Shown: positions 53,406-61,805, counted from the first letter of the stretch. The stretch is 64,000 bases of DNA from Bacillus sp. (in: firmicutes) (GCA_012842745.1 DUSF01000056.1:248001-312000); one strand, 5' to 3'. Numbers and translations: made by a program. Notes: generated by a model not told the origin, from the letters alone.

Positions 53406-53633
53406 TTGAACAAAACGTTTTATCAATATGTTTTAAAATATCGCACAACTAAAAAAGGAGATTTGTTCGGGCAATTTGCTGAAGAAATCTATAAAGACCA
53501 TAGCTTTCCTAAATATTCTTCAGATTATCATGAAATAAGTAGCTATTTAGAATTAAGTGAAACAGCATTAAACTCTATTATTATTTTTGATCAAATCTGG
53601 GAAATGTATGAACAAGATGTTATAGGTATTTGA
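53406..53633 (+). CDS. yozE: YozE family protein (UPF0346)
   Basis: A 75-residue protein with the YozE/SAM-like fold signature (FYQYVLKYRTTKKGDLFGQF, then AEEIYKDHSFPKYSSDYHEI). Function is unknown. The start is TTG 53406 with AAAGGA 9 bases upstream. Confidence 0.88.
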   Translation: MNKTFYQYVLKYRTTKKGDLFGQFAEEIYKDHSFPKYSSDYHEISSYLELSETALNSIIIFDQIWEMYEQDVIGI

Positions 53634-53775
53634 ATTTCATTAGGCGATGATTATGGCTGTGTTTAAAAAACATTGGGTTTCCATTTTTTGTACTCCTATC
53701 TTTTCTTTTTTACAAAATAATTTCTCTGTAAAAGGAAAAATTAAAAAAGAAAATCATGAAATATAGGAGGAACAA

Positions 53776-54558
53776 ATGGTGAGAAGAAAACCTATTCAAA
53801 TATTGATGATGATTTTATTTTTGCTAGTCGCTGTTGCATGCAACAACAATAAAGACACAGGATTCAATGACAATAGTAACGATAATGGTTATGGTAGGAG
53901 CAATGTCGATGATTCGATTTCAAGTATGAATACGACGTTGTCTAGCCGTGATTACCCACATACGGAGCCTGTATTGATGCAAGGGGCTAAATATGATTTT
54001 AGAATTGTCGATGGACGTCATGCGGGGCAGTTTGCTTTTGATGGTAGAAATATGCCTAGCGTAACACCGAAGGCTCCACGACAGGGAGGACAAGCACAAC
54101 AACAAGCACAATTACAGCAACCTCAACAAGGTGCACAAACACAGCAAAAGCAACAACCACAAGCGACTCCTAGCGCTGGAATTAGTGCTGTTGAAACACA
54201 GGTTATTCAATTAACGAATGCGGAAAGAAGAAAAAATGGCTTACCTGATTTGCAAGCTGATACTCCATTAGGTAAAGTTGCTCGTGAAAAAGCAAACGAT
54301 ATGCAAACAAACCATTATTTTTCACATACAAGTCCTACCTATGGCACACCATTCGATATGATGCGAGATTTTGGGGTCGGCTATCGTGCTGCTGGTGAAA
54401 ACATTGCCCAAGGGCAACGAACAGCTGAAGAAGTTGTTCAAGCATGGATGAATAGTGAAGGCCATCGCAAAAATATTTTAAGCGCTAATTTTACACATAT
54501 TGGCGTTGGTCATAGTGGGGAAGGAAATTATTGGTCGCAAATGTTTATAGGAAAATAA
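53776..54558 (+). CDS. CAP/SCP-domain lipoprotein
   Basis: A 260-residue exported protein. A lipoprotein signal ends at VAVAC (Cys near 22). A low-complexity Asn-rich part and a long Gln/Ala-rich linker (about 95-135) lead to a CAP domain (about 142-258: TNAERRKNGLPDL, HYFSHTSP, GENIAQGQRTAEEVVQAWMN, HRKNILSANFTHIGVG). This matches YkwD-like proteins. Function is poorly known. AGGAGG precedes the ATG. Confidence 0.9.
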   Translation: MVRRKPIQILMMILFLLVAVACNNNKDTGFNDNSNDNGYGRSNVDDSISSMNTTLSSRDYPHTEPVLMQGAKYDFRIVDGRHAGQFAFDGRNMPSVTPKAPRQGGQAQQQAQLQQPQQGAQTQQKQQPQATPSAGISAVETQVIQLTNAERRKNGLPDLQADTPLGKVAREKANDMQTNHYFSHTSPTYGTPFDMMRDFGVGYRAAGENIAQGQRTAEEVVQAWMNSEGHRKNILSANFTHIGVGHSGEGNYWSQMFIGK

Positions 54559-54567
54559 GATGAACAG

Positions 54568-54602
54568 ATAAAAGAGCTCTATTTATAATAAAGCTCTTTT
54601 AT
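54568..54602. terminator. Bidirectional terminator, CAP-domain gene and DUF4931 gene
   Basis: ATAAAAGAGCT / AGCTCTTTTAT with a 13-base loop lies between convergent genes and overlaps the minus-strand stop codon at 54579. Confidence 0.82.
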
Positions 54603-55337
54603 TTTATCCACGACTGAATCAATATGGTTGGAAACCTGTGGAATTGCGTAACCAACAAAAAGCGGTGATGTTGGAAAGCGCGGGACTACTTTTACGACTG
54701 TTTTCCCAGCAAATTCATAAAAAAATAAGTTATAGCTATTACAGTTTTTGTGAAAATGGTTCAAAATATAGTGAGTAGCGATTTGAATATTTTCTGCGAA
54801 AATCTGTAACCTCTGTTCGTCTTCCATCATAATATTAAATTCAAAAAAGCCCATTCTTGGGTACCGTGAAATGTTGAACTCAACGCCATGTTTAATTTCA
54901 ATCGGCGTACCGACAAAATGGTTTTCCCGTAAAGCTTCTAGATAGTCAATTTTTTCAAGACCAACGATTTGCATATGGGGATGGCGCAAAGATCCCCCTG
55001 ATAATGGTCCATGGTTTTTAAAAAATAAAACAGACTTATATTTCTTACTTTTAATCATTTCTTTCCAATGTTTTAATCCAAAGGAAATAACTTTATATAG
55101 ATGGTCTTTACTATATTCTGAAAGCTCTGCCTGGCATTCATCAGTTTCGATGATTACCGTTTGAAAAGTGTTTTCTAAAGTTGGATATTTATTTTTTAGC
55201 CAAATGATTGAACCATCTATATCTAATAGGTCCGTAAGTGCTTCACGATTACAAAAAGGGCATGATGTATTTGCATTTAGTAAGCTGTTAGGTTTTTGCG
55301 ACCCGATGGAGGAATTAAATATTAAATGATTATGCAT
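54579..55337 (-). CDS. DUF4931 protein, HIT/GalT-like fold
   Basis: A 252-residue protein. Zinc-type CPFC (about residue 27) and the HIT-like RHPHMQIVG (about 117) resemble galactose-1-phosphate uridylyltransferases, and the length and ending fit the DUF4931 family. A nucleotidyl-transfer role is plausible but the substrate is unknown. ATG 55337 has AGAGG 6 bases upstream. A perfect 9-2-9 palindrome lies 29 bases upstream. Confidence 0.78.
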   Translation of the reverse strand: MHNHLIFNSSIGSQKPNSLLNANTSCPFCNREALTDLLDIDGSIIWLKNKYPTLENTFQTVIIETDECQAELSEYSKDHLYKVISFGLKHWKEMIKSKKYKSVLFFKNHGPLSGGSLRHPHMQIVGLEKIDYLEALRENHFVGTPIEIKHGVEFNISRYPRMGFFEFNIMMEDEQRLQIFAENIQIATHYILNHFHKNCNSYNLFFYEFAGKTVVKVVPRFPTSPLFVGYAIPQVSNHIDSVVDKIKELYYK

Positions 55338-55365
55338 AAACAACCTCTGCTCCTTTAATAGTTTC

Positions 55366-55385
55366 CTATAATAAGTTTATTATAG
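55366..55385. promoter_or_regulatory. Perfect 9-2-9 palindrome upstream of the DUF4931 gene
   Basis: CTATAATAA and TTATTATAG flank GT. Each arm contains a TATAAT-like -10 element, so it may be a promoter/operator overlap serving the minus-strand gene. Confidence 0.45.
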
Positions 55386-55525
55386 ATTTTAATGCTTTAC
55401 CACTACTATGTATGAATGTTTTTCTACAAACAAGAGGGTGGCAGCCTGTTTTTTGCTGTTACTGCACCTTAACAGACGTTCCTCCATACAATGGAATTAA
55501 CGTTAAAGGGAATGGAGGTAAATGA

Positions 55526-55792
55526 ATGCAAAACAGAAACAAGAACAACAATAATATGTTTGGAAATATTGAAAAGAAAACAGGCGTCAATATGAACGAA
55601 ATACTAAGGCTAGCAAACTCATTATCAAACGCAAACTTCAAAGATGAGAAAACAGTCAGAGGGGTGATCCAGCAAGTAGCCCAATTAGCCGGCAGGCGTG
55701 TTCCTAAAGAAAAGGAGGATATGCTTGTCCAAGCTATTTTGAATAACAATATACCGATGGATTTAAACTCTTTATCAAAAATGATTAAATAG
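55526..55792 (+). CDS. spoVIF: Stage VI sporulation protein F
   Basis: An 88-residue protein matching SpoVIF (YjcC) of bacilli: Asn-rich start, FGNIEKKTGVNMNEILRLAN and a basic RRVPKEKEDMLVQAIL region. SpoVIF acts in the mother cell on late sigma-K/GerE-dependent coat gene expression. GGAGG precedes the ATG. Confidence 0.88.
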   Translation: MQNRNKNNNNMFGNIEKKTGVNMNEILRLANSLSNANFKDEKTVRGVIQQVAQLAGRRVPKEKEDMLVQAILNNNIPMDLNSLSKMIK

Positions 55793-55877
55793 CATAAATC
55801 TAATGGAGGGGTTGTCTCAAGGTGTTTCCTTTGCGGCAGCTTCTTTTTTACGAAAGAAGAATGTTATTACTTAAAGA

Positions 55878-55909
55878 AGGTTGCTCAAGTAAAGGAGCTT
55901 GAACAACCT
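55878..55909. terminator. Hairpin between spoVIF and the next minus-strand gene
   Basis: AGGTTG-TCAAG / CTTGA-CAACCT imperfect hairpin with an AAAGGAG loop. No long T-run follows on either strand, so its role is unsure. Confidence 0.45.
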
Positions 55910-55934
55910 CAATGCGACCCAACAAAGCCGAGAA

Positions 55935-56291
55935 CTAAATCATCTTAGTGGCTGCTAGTTCTGGTAGAGAAACTGTCATCGTAGAAGAGAATGTTGGATT
56001 ATAGCTTTTATACTTAAAAAGTGGTTTCCCCTCTGTTAATATAGTAAGGGATAAAATTTTTTCAGATGAGCTTCCTTTTGTTTCTAAAATAAAATGCAGA
56101 CTATTTTCCTTTAACGTATATTCGTGAAGGTCGATTCCTAGTAGATGTCGACTTGTTTTTACCGTATTTGTATGTTTCTTAATATAGGAAGCTACATCAT
56201 CAATTGATAGCTTATCATGACTTCTTTGAATATGTTGAAAAGCTTCCTTAAACTTGTCCGTTACTTTATGAAAAAGCGATTTAAAATCCAA
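55935..56291 (-). CDS. Hypothetical protein, 118 residues
   Basis: A soluble protein starting at TTG 56291 (GAGGTGAT upstream): DFKSLFHKVTDKFKEAFQHI, then SYIKKHTNTVKTSRHLLGID, and a beta-rich C-terminus. The family is not recognised. The frame stays open further upstream into the hemolysin III gene, but that part is antisense-like noise in another frame, and the SD fixes the start here. Confidence 0.65.
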   Translation of the reverse strand: MDFKSLFHKVTDKFKEAFQHIQRSHDKLSIDDVASYIKKHTNTVKTSRHLLGIDLHEYTLKENSLHFILETKGSSSEKILSLTILTEGKPLFKYKSYNPTFSSTMTVSLPELAATKMI

Positions 56292-56398
56292 AACAATCAC
56301 CTCAAGAGATTTATATTCAGCTGTCGTTATTTTCACCGCTATTTTATTAGTATGGGCAAAGGTTGCTAAAATAATTGGTTGGTAAAATATGCATTTAT

Positions 56399-57049
56399 TT
56401 ATGCATGAATTGGTAGGACATATAAAAAGACGGCAAAAAAGTGGGCAACTGTGCCGAACAGGACAAATAAATGCCATACCATATGGTGAAACGTAAAGCC
56501 CCGCCAAACATAAAAAATTGTACCAAGTGTGTACAATACACCACCAGTTATTAATAACACCATCCCACCTGTCGGAAGACCGGTGACAAGAGGCTTCCAA
56601 GCAAAGACGATTAACCATCCCATTACTACATAAAGAGCGGTTGATACGTATAAAAATTTTTTACAATAGAAGATTTTAAAAACGACCCCTAATAAAGCCA
56701 ATCCCCAAATAATGCCGAATAAAGTCCAACCAACCCAGCCTTTTATGACAATAAATAAAAAAGGAGTATAGGTTCCAGCAATAAATAAGTAAATTGAGGA
56801 ATGATCCATGATTTCAAAAACATCTTTTGTTTTCCCTGCTGGAAAACTATGGAGTAATGTTGAGGAAACATATAAAAATAACATTGTCCCACCAAAAATA
56901 GAAAAGCTAATGACATGAAGGATTGTACCTTGGGTGGAGGAGAAGACGACAAGTAAAACAAGTGCTGCTATGCTTAATAAAGCTCCAATGCCGTGAGTGA
57001 TTGAGTTCGCGATTTCTTCAATTTTAGAAAATGTATGGGTTGTGTTCAT
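56399..57049 (-). CDS. Hemolysin III family membrane protein (YplQ-like)
   Basis: A 216-residue seven-helix protein of the PAQR/hemolysin III family. The metal-site residues are visible: NSITHGIGA (His), HSSIYLFIAGTYTPF (Asp/His) and FHHMVWHLFVLFGTVAHF (two His). Despite the name, most bacilli members are not shown to be hemolysins. ATG 57049 is preferred; an ATG at 57061 lies directly on the SD. Confidence 0.9.
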   Translation of the reverse strand: MNTTHTFSKIEEIANSITHGIGALLSIAALVLLVVFSSTQGTILHVISFSIFGGTMLFLYVSSTLLHSFPAGKTKDVFEIMDHSSIYLFIAGTYTPFLFIVIKGWVGWTLFGIIWGLALLGVVFKIFYCKKFLYVSTALYVVMGWLIVFAWKPLVTGLPTGGMVLLITGGVLYTLGTIFYVWRGFTFHHMVWHLFVLFGTVAHFFAVFLYVLPIHA

Positions 57050-57246
57050 GAAAAAGGACATCCCTTCCGAATTTTAAGTTCACTAAATACAAATTATAGC
57101 AGAAAATAGAGAGCGAAAACTATAAAATCTAAAAATATTTGTAAATGCAGATTATATCACAGTGCTATTTTTATGCTATCAATATGCTATCGTATAGTAC
57201 ACAATACTAGAACCTTTCTTGTTCTACAATCATTAGTATAGTCCTC

Positions 57247-57275
57247 TTTGTATTGGTAATAATTTGTAGTAAAAT
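57247..57275 (+). promoter_or_regulatory. Sigma-A promoter for the FRG-domain gene
   Basis: TTTGTA (57247-57252) and TAAAAT (57270-57275) are spaced by 17 bases, 22 bases before the start codon. Confidence 0.55.
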
Positions 57276-57297
57276 TGATTAAATCGTGGGTGAAAAA

Positions 57298-58173
57298 ATG
57301 AGCGGGAAACTTGATATTACTCCTTATTTTTTTTCGGAAAATTGGCTTAATATTTTAGATGAAGTTACTTTTTTTTCAAAGAAAAGCAGGCTTGTTTGGT
57401 ACCGCGGCCAAACGAATAATGGTTCTGAAAATGGGCGTTATCCTTTACTTTCTGGACTGTTTAGGCAGCGATTTTCGCTCGATAAAATTCTCGAATGGGA
57501 AGAAATTTGCTACAGACGTTTTTTAGAGAATGGCTTTGACTTGCATAAAACGGAAAACCAATGGGATCTTCTTTATATTATGCAGCAATATGGCGTTAAA
57601 ACAAGACTGTTAGATTGGTCGGAATCATTTGCCGTTGCCTTATATTTTGCTACGAAGGATTGGAATGATCAAATTCCTTGCTCAATTTGGCTTCTTGACC
57701 CATTCCGTCTTAATCAATTATTCCACGATTTAGATGAATTAAAAAGCATGCCAAAAACAAACTGTTTTCTTGATGAACGGCAAGAATTCAAAAAATCAAT
57801 GGCATTAAGCCCGAGAATGAATACGTCACGAAGCATGTTTCAGAAAGGATATTTTACCCTACAGGGCAACACAAAACAGGGATTAGAAAAAGAAGATGAG
57901 GGTGTCCTTCTAAAAGAACGTATCCTAAAGCATATTCAAATTGATGGGGCGTTAAAGAATGATGTGGAGTTGTTTTTGAACTTAAGCGGGATTAACCAAT
58001 TTACACTGTTTCCAGATTTAAGCGGACTTGCTAGTTATGTTAATCAATGGACAACAATCGATTTGCTGAAAAAGAAAATACAGGATGAGACTAATTATGG
58101 AGAATCCAAATTGTTTAGAGAGACAGCCAAAGGGCCTGAATTATGGGCAGAGGATCAAAAGACGTATGAATAA
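57298..58173 (+). CDS. FRG-domain protein
   Basis: A 291-residue soluble protein. The FRG domain begins at LVWYRGQTNNGSENGRYPLL (about residue 32), with WDLLYIMQQYGVKTRLLDWS (about 92) and ALYFATKD following; these are the family's conserved blocks. FRG proteins occur alone or with mobile and defence genes, and their activity is not established. ATG 57298 has GGGTG 5 bases upstream. It is followed 30 bases later by an RluA-type gene, probably in the same transcript. Confidence 0.85.
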   Translation: MSGKLDITPYFFSENWLNILDEVTFFSKKSRLVWYRGQTNNGSENGRYPLLSGLFRQRFSLDKILEWEEICYRRFLENGFDLHKTENQWDLLYIMQQYGVKTRLLDWSESFAVALYFATKDWNDQIPCSIWLLDPFRLNQLFHDLDELKSMPKTNCFLDERQEFKKSMALSPRMNTSRSMFQKGYFTLQGNTKQGLEKEDEGVLLKERILKHIQIDGALKNDVELFLNLSGINQFTLFPDLSGLASYVNQWTTIDLLKKKIQDETNYGESKLFRETAKGPELWAEDQKTYE

Positions 58174-58203
58174 AGAAAATAGCTTAGCTAGGAGATTAAC
58201 CAC

Positions 58204-59103
58204 ATGAAATGTTCAAAAAAAGGGGAATGGTTTCATATCGATGTTCCAGAAGAATGGGAACAATTGTCAATTGAAAGCCTTTTAAAAGAGAAATGGAAGG
58301 CCCCGAAAAAGCTGCTTCACCAATTTAGAATGGAAAAAAGGGTACAAGTGAATGGGGCCGTCCAGACTAGATGGGACGAGCCACTGCAAAAAGGAGATAA
58401 ACTACAACTTCGGTTATTTGTCAACGAAGAATACGGTGTTGACCCGCAATTTATTCCGATAACAATTTCATACGAGGATGACCATTTATTAATTGTTGAT
58501 AAGCCTGCTGGGATGGACACCCACCCAAACGAAGGTGAGGGAAATACGCTAGCAAATGCCGTTGCTTTTCATTTTCAATCGAATGGAATTTCTACAAAAA
58601 TCCGACATATCCATCGCCTTGACCGGGATACATCAGGCGGCGTGGTGTTTGCGAAGCATGCCCTGGCTGGAGCGATGCTAGATCAAATGCTTGAAAAAAG
58701 GGGGATCTCAAGAACTTATATTGCTTTTGTCCATGGTTTAGTAAAGCAAAAAAAAGGCACCATTTCAGCGAAAATAGGCCGTGACCGCCATCATCCTACA
58801 AGGAGGAGAGTGTCTAATAAAGGTGATGATGCAGTAACACATTATGAAGTTGTTCAATATTATCCTAAACGAAAGATAACATTTGTAAAGCTAAAACTTG
58901 ATACAGGTAGAACACACCAAATCCGTGTCCATTTGAGTTATTTTGGTTATCCAATTGTCGGTGATATTCTTTATGGAGGAAAGACCGTTGGGATAAAAAG
59001 GCAGGCATTACATGCTGAAAGGATAGAGCTTATTCATCCATTTACGAATGAGAAAATCGATGTTAGGATTCCGTGGAGCGATGATATACTTGAGCTTGAA
59101 TAG
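58204..59103 (+). CDS. RluA-family RNA pseudouridine synthase
   Basis: A 299-residue enzyme with a small S4-like N-terminal region (1-80, with KAPKKLLHQFRMEKRVQVNG) and the catalytic domain. The active-site motif is IHRLDRDTSGGVVFAK (Asp near 142), with GRTHQIRVHLSYFGYPIVGD close to the end. It isomerises uridine in rRNA or tRNA; the exact site cannot be assigned. Confidence 0.92.
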   Translation: MKCSKKGEWFHIDVPEEWEQLSIESLLKEKWKAPKKLLHQFRMEKRVQVNGAVQTRWDEPLQKGDKLQLRLFVNEEYGVDPQFIPITISYEDDHLLIVDKPAGMDTHPNEGEGNTLANAVAFHFQSNGISTKIRHIHRLDRDTSGGVVFAKHALAGAMLDQMLEKRGISRTYIAFVHGLVKQKKGTISAKIGRDRHHPTRRRVSNKGDDAVTHYEVVQYYPKRKITFVKLKLDTGRTHQIRVHLSYFGYPIVGDILYGGKTVGIKRQALHAERIELIHPFTNEKIDVRIPWSDDILELE

Positions 59104-59282
59104 AAAAAGCAGATGTTTGGCTAACCGGTAGATTAAAAGGCTATAAAAATATCGAATATGGAATCGAAAATTATTTTGTTCCTGAGAAAACGGGATGGGC
59201 CCTTCAGGAGAAAATAAAATATGCCTATGTAAAAGTTGCTGCCAATGGAGATTCCATGCTCGTTGAGGTAGTGGAGGAATAA
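59100..59282 (+). pseudogene. C-terminal remnant of a GDYXXLXY-type protein
   Basis: Starting inside the RluA stop region, an open frame without a start codon reads KADVWLTGRLKGYKN, then GIENYFVPEKTGWALQEK and YVKVAANGDSMLVEVVEE before TAA 59280-59282. The ending resembles the C-terminus of GDYXXLXY-motif proteins, normally about 180 residues. The N-terminal two thirds are missing, so it is a deletion remnant. Family assignment is from memory of the pattern. Confidence 0.6.
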
Positions 59283-59362
59283 ACGAATGCCGAAAGCCAT
59301 GAATAGTCCAATCGTGAATGACAAAATATAAGATGAAAAAATAAGAAAAGGAGCAATGTAAA

Positions 59363-59542
59363 TTGGACATTCAACGTGCAAAACAAATTATCTCGTCCCC
59401 GAAGGAAATTACAGTAACCTACAATGGTGTCAATGTTTGGTTAAAAAACGCGAATGAAACGAACCAATCAGTAAGTGTTTTTTCGAAAGATAATCCTGAT
59501 GATGTGAGGGTTGTTCCCGTAGCAGAGCTTGAAGAAAAATAA
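59363..59542 (+). CDS. sspH: H-type small acid-soluble spore protein
   Basis: A 59-residue protein, DIQRAKQIISSPKEITVTYN then GVNVWLKNANE and a DxPDDVRVVPVAELEE end, matching SspH of B. subtilis in length and layout. It is made in the forespore. The start is TTG 59363, nine bases after AAGGAG. A hairpin follows the stop. Confidence 0.88.
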   Translation: MDIQRAKQIISSPKEITVTYNGVNVWLKNANETNQSVSVFSKDNPDDVRVVPVAELEEK

Positions 59543-59548
59543 AGGAAA

Positions 59549-59570
59549 AAGGGAGCGAATCAGCTCCCTT
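59549..59570 (+). terminator. Hairpin after sspH
   Basis: AAGGGAGC / GCTCCCTT with a 6-base loop, seven bases after the stop. There is no clear T-run. Confidence 0.6.
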
Positions 59571-59627
59571 CGCGAAACCATTTTTATGTAGTACGTACAT
59601 ACTTTCTTTTGTAGGTTTCGGATTTCA

Positions 59628-59933
59628 TTATACTAGTGTAAAATCTTCTTTTCTGATTGTATTAATAATTACGTTGATTTCGTCTTCGCTAAGGCTGCGC
59701 AATCGATTATTTTTGTGACCAGAAAATAAGAAGGTACCAGGAATATTTAAGCGATAGTATTCACTGTGGCTTTTTTTTTCATAGGCATCCTTATTACATA
59801 TAATAATAATAGAAGGATGGTTTAATGAAAGTACCTTCATATTTGCGCCGATAATTTGCTGCAATTCTTCATATTTACCTGTAATTTTTTTCTCATATGG
59901 CGGAACATTCGGTTCACATATTAGAATATTCAT
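59628..59933 (-). CDS. DUF3846-like hypothetical protein
   Basis: A 101-residue protein. MNILICEPNVPPYEKKITGK, EELQQIIGANMKVLSL, IIIICNKDAYEKK and IPGTFLFSG follow the layout of DUF3846 proteins, which are often phage- or plasmid-linked. No mobile genes are adjacent. ATG 59933 has GAGGAG 7 bases upstream. Confidence 0.62.
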   Translation of the reverse strand: MNILICEPNVPPYEKKITGKYEELQQIIGANMKVLSLNHPSIIIICNKDAYEKKSHSEYYRLNIPGTFLFSGHKNNRLRSLSEDEINVIINTIRKEDFTLV

Positions 59934-60037
59934 TGGAAAACTCCTCAGTATAATCTCTTTTATCATTGTATCATGTTAAAATAAAAAGCAAAGCTATTAA
60001 AGTTTGGTAAAAATGTTAAGATAGGGGGTTTTTGATT

Positions 60038-60871
60038 TTGGTGATTCATGATATAAAGGATTGTGCTGTGTTGCATAATGGTGTAAAAATGCCATGGTTA
60101 GGTCTTGGTGTCTATAAGGTAGAGGATGGGAATGAGGTCATACACTCGATTCATAATGCGATTGAAGTAGGGTATCGCAGCATTGATACCGCCGCTTTTT
60201 ATCAAAATGAAACGGGCGTCGGCGAGGCTGTAAGGGATGCCGGAATTCCGAGGGAAGAGCTATTTATTACGACAAAAGTTTGGAATGACAGCCAAGGCTA
60301 TGAAACGACGCTAAAAGCATTTGAAGAAAGCAGAAGAAAATTACGATTAGATTATATCGATTTATATTTAATTCATTGGCCAGTAAAAGGGGAGTATATG
60401 AAAACATGGCAGGCCCTTGAAAAACTGTATCGTGATGGCTTTGTTAAGGCAATCGGTGTTTGTAATTTCCAAATCCATCACTTAAAAGACGTCATGACAA
60501 ATTCAGAAATAAAGCCAATGGTCAATCAAGTAGAATTCCATCCACGCTTAACACAACGTGAGCTTCTTTCCTTCTGCAAGGAAAATCAAATTCAAATGGA
60601 AGCATGGGCACCGTTAATGCGGGGAAGATTAATCGATGAACAAACGATTATTAAAATTGCTGAGAAATATGGCAAAAAACCATCACAAATTTTACTGCGT
60701 TGGGATTTAGATAAGAGTGTTGTTACGATTCCAAAATCAATCCATGCCGATAGAATTAAAGAAAATGCTGATATCTTCGATTTTCAGCTTGATGAAAGTG
60801 ATATAGAAGAAATCAATGCTTTAAATAAAAATGAGCGTACAGGACCAGATCCTGATAACTTTAATTTTTAA
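60038..60871 (+). CDS. Aldo/keto reductase
   Basis: A 277-residue NADPH-dependent reductase of the AKR barrel fold. The catalytic tetrad is visible: Asp in SIDTAAFYQNE, Tyr in the same motif, Lys in TTKVWN and His in LIHWPVKG. PKSIHADRIKENADIFDF is the cofactor-binding end. TTG 60038 gives the best spacing from GGGGG; TTG 60032 or GTG 60041 are alternatives. The substrate is broad, probably aldehydes (B. subtilis YvgN-like). Confidence 0.9.
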   Translation: MVIHDIKDCAVLHNGVKMPWLGLGVYKVEDGNEVIHSIHNAIEVGYRSIDTAAFYQNETGVGEAVRDAGIPREELFITTKVWNDSQGYETTLKAFEESRRKLRLDYIDLYLIHWPVKGEYMKTWQALEKLYRDGFVKAIGVCNFQIHHLKDVMTNSEIKPMVNQVEFHPRLTQRELLSFCKENQIQMEAWAPLMRGRLIDEQTIIKIAEKYGKKPSQILLRWDLDKSVVTIPKSIHADRIKENADIFDFQLDESDIEEINALNKNERTGPDPDNFNF

Positions 60872-60891
60872 CTTGCAAAAAAAATAGACAG

Positions 60892-60927
60892 GTTGTCCAA
60901 TAAGTCGTTTTTCGGCTATTGGACAAC
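60892..60927. terminator. Long hairpin between the reductase and PilZ genes
   Basis: A perfect 11-bp inverted repeat (GTTGTCCAATA / TATTGGACAAC) with a partly paired inner loop (TCG/CG) lies between convergent genes. There is no T-run, so it may be a repeat or attenuator rather than a classical terminator. Confidence 0.55.
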
Positions 60928-60950
60928 AGGCTATTTCCCCTTCATAACAA

Positions 60951-61379
60951 CTATTTTCTTTTACTGTACATAATAAACTTATCTTCATGAAGATGATCTT
61001 TTCTCTCTGTTTGTAACATCCTTCGTACATGTGATTTCAATAATTCAGTAATTTTGCTGCTAATTTCAGCTGAATGGTCAAATAGAACGCCATAAAAGTA
61101 ATGTCCATTTTGATACGCCTCTTTTTGCCATCGTAAATGACCGGAAATTTGAAAGGGATGATTATCAAGGGAAAAATGAATCTCAATTTCAACTTTTTTA
61201 TTTGAATTCCATAGATTTAGCGGTGTCATCAATTTCATTCCGCCTGGGCTAATGTCAATGATTTGTCCGCTGCCAAAATCAGAACATAGGGATAATCCCT
61301 CTATTTTGATTATTTTATATTGGCATTCAAGTGGGCTTTTAAATGTATATCTAAAACTTTCATTACGGCGAAATATCAT
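60951..61379 (-). CDS. PilZ-domain protein, copy A
   Basis: A 142-residue protein with a PilZ-like domain: FRYTF at the start, GQIIDISPGGMKLMTPLNLW (about 43-62), GHLRWQKEA and FYGVLFD. The classical RxxxR c-di-GMP site is weakly formed (FRRNESFRYTF), so binding is possible but unproven. ATG 61379 has GGAAGGGA 9 bases upstream. It is 36 bases downstream of a paralogue, so the two are tandem duplicates. Confidence 0.78.
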   Translation of the reverse strand: MIFRRNESFRYTFKSPLECQYKIIKIEGLSLCSDFGSGQIIDISPGGMKLMTPLNLWNSNKKVEIEIHFSLDNHPFQISGHLRWQKEAYQNGHYFYGVLFDHSAEISSKITELLKSHVRRMLQTERKDHLHEDKFIMYSKRK

Positions 61380-61415
61380 AAAATCACATCCCTTCCACAT
61401 AAACTTTATGTAATT

Positions 61416-61805
61416 TTATTTTTGGCTATTTTTTGACTTCAGGGAATTTTCTGCATGCCTTTTTAAACCTTCAATAATACTTTTGGCTATTTCCTCAGTA
61501 GGATCTAGCTTTATTCCATAAGAATACCCGCTCTTTAGTACCTCTTTTTTTTGCCATTGAATCACACCTGGAATTTGATATGTATGGTTTTCAATTACAA
61601 AGCGAACTTCAATTTCCATCTTTTTAGGATGTGTTGCTAAATTGAGTAAGCTAAACATTTTTATACCACTTGGACTAATATCAATAATCTGTCCTTCACC
61701 ATACTCCGTGTTTACGGCTAAATCTTCTATTTTATTTATTTTAAATAAGCAATCAATGGGGTTGCCAAAAGTATAGCGAAATCCTTCTTGACGACGAAAC
61801 TTCAT
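61416..61805 (-). CDS. PilZ-domain protein, copy B
   Basis: A 129-residue protein with the same plan as its neighbour: RRQEGFRYTFGNPIDCLFKI, GQIIDISPSGIKMFSLLNL, GVIQWQKKE and YSYGIKLD. The RRQEGFR segment can supply the arginines for c-di-GMP. CGGAGG lies 6 bases before the ATG. It is probably the first gene of a two-gene unit with copy A. Confidence 0.8.
   Translation of the reverse strand: MKFRRQEGFRYTFGNPIDCLFKINKIEDLAVNTEYGEGQIIDISPSGIKMFSLLNLATHPKKMEIEVRFVIENHTYQIPGVIQWQKKEVLKSGYSYGIKLDPTEEIAKSIIEGLKRHAENSLKSKNSQK

Noticed and set aside
53653..53766. 37-codon frame between yozE and the CAP-domain gene
   Set aside because: It has only a weak SD, a low-complexity Phe/Lys/Asn-rich product and no recognisable feature; likely chance in AT-rich spacer.
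55366..55385. Per box (PerR operator) reading of the palindrome
   Set aside because: The spacing is 9-2-9, not the 7-1-7 of Per and Fur boxes, so no PerR claim is made.
55459..55749. Open frame antisense to spoVIF
   Set aside because: It lies opposite a well-supported spore gene, has no SD and shows the hydrophobic bias of antisense frames.
56292..56618. Upstream extension of the frame that ends at 55935
   Set aside because: It overlaps the hemolysin III gene in another frame and encodes Cys/His/Trp-rich noise; the SD before TTG 56291 marks the true start.
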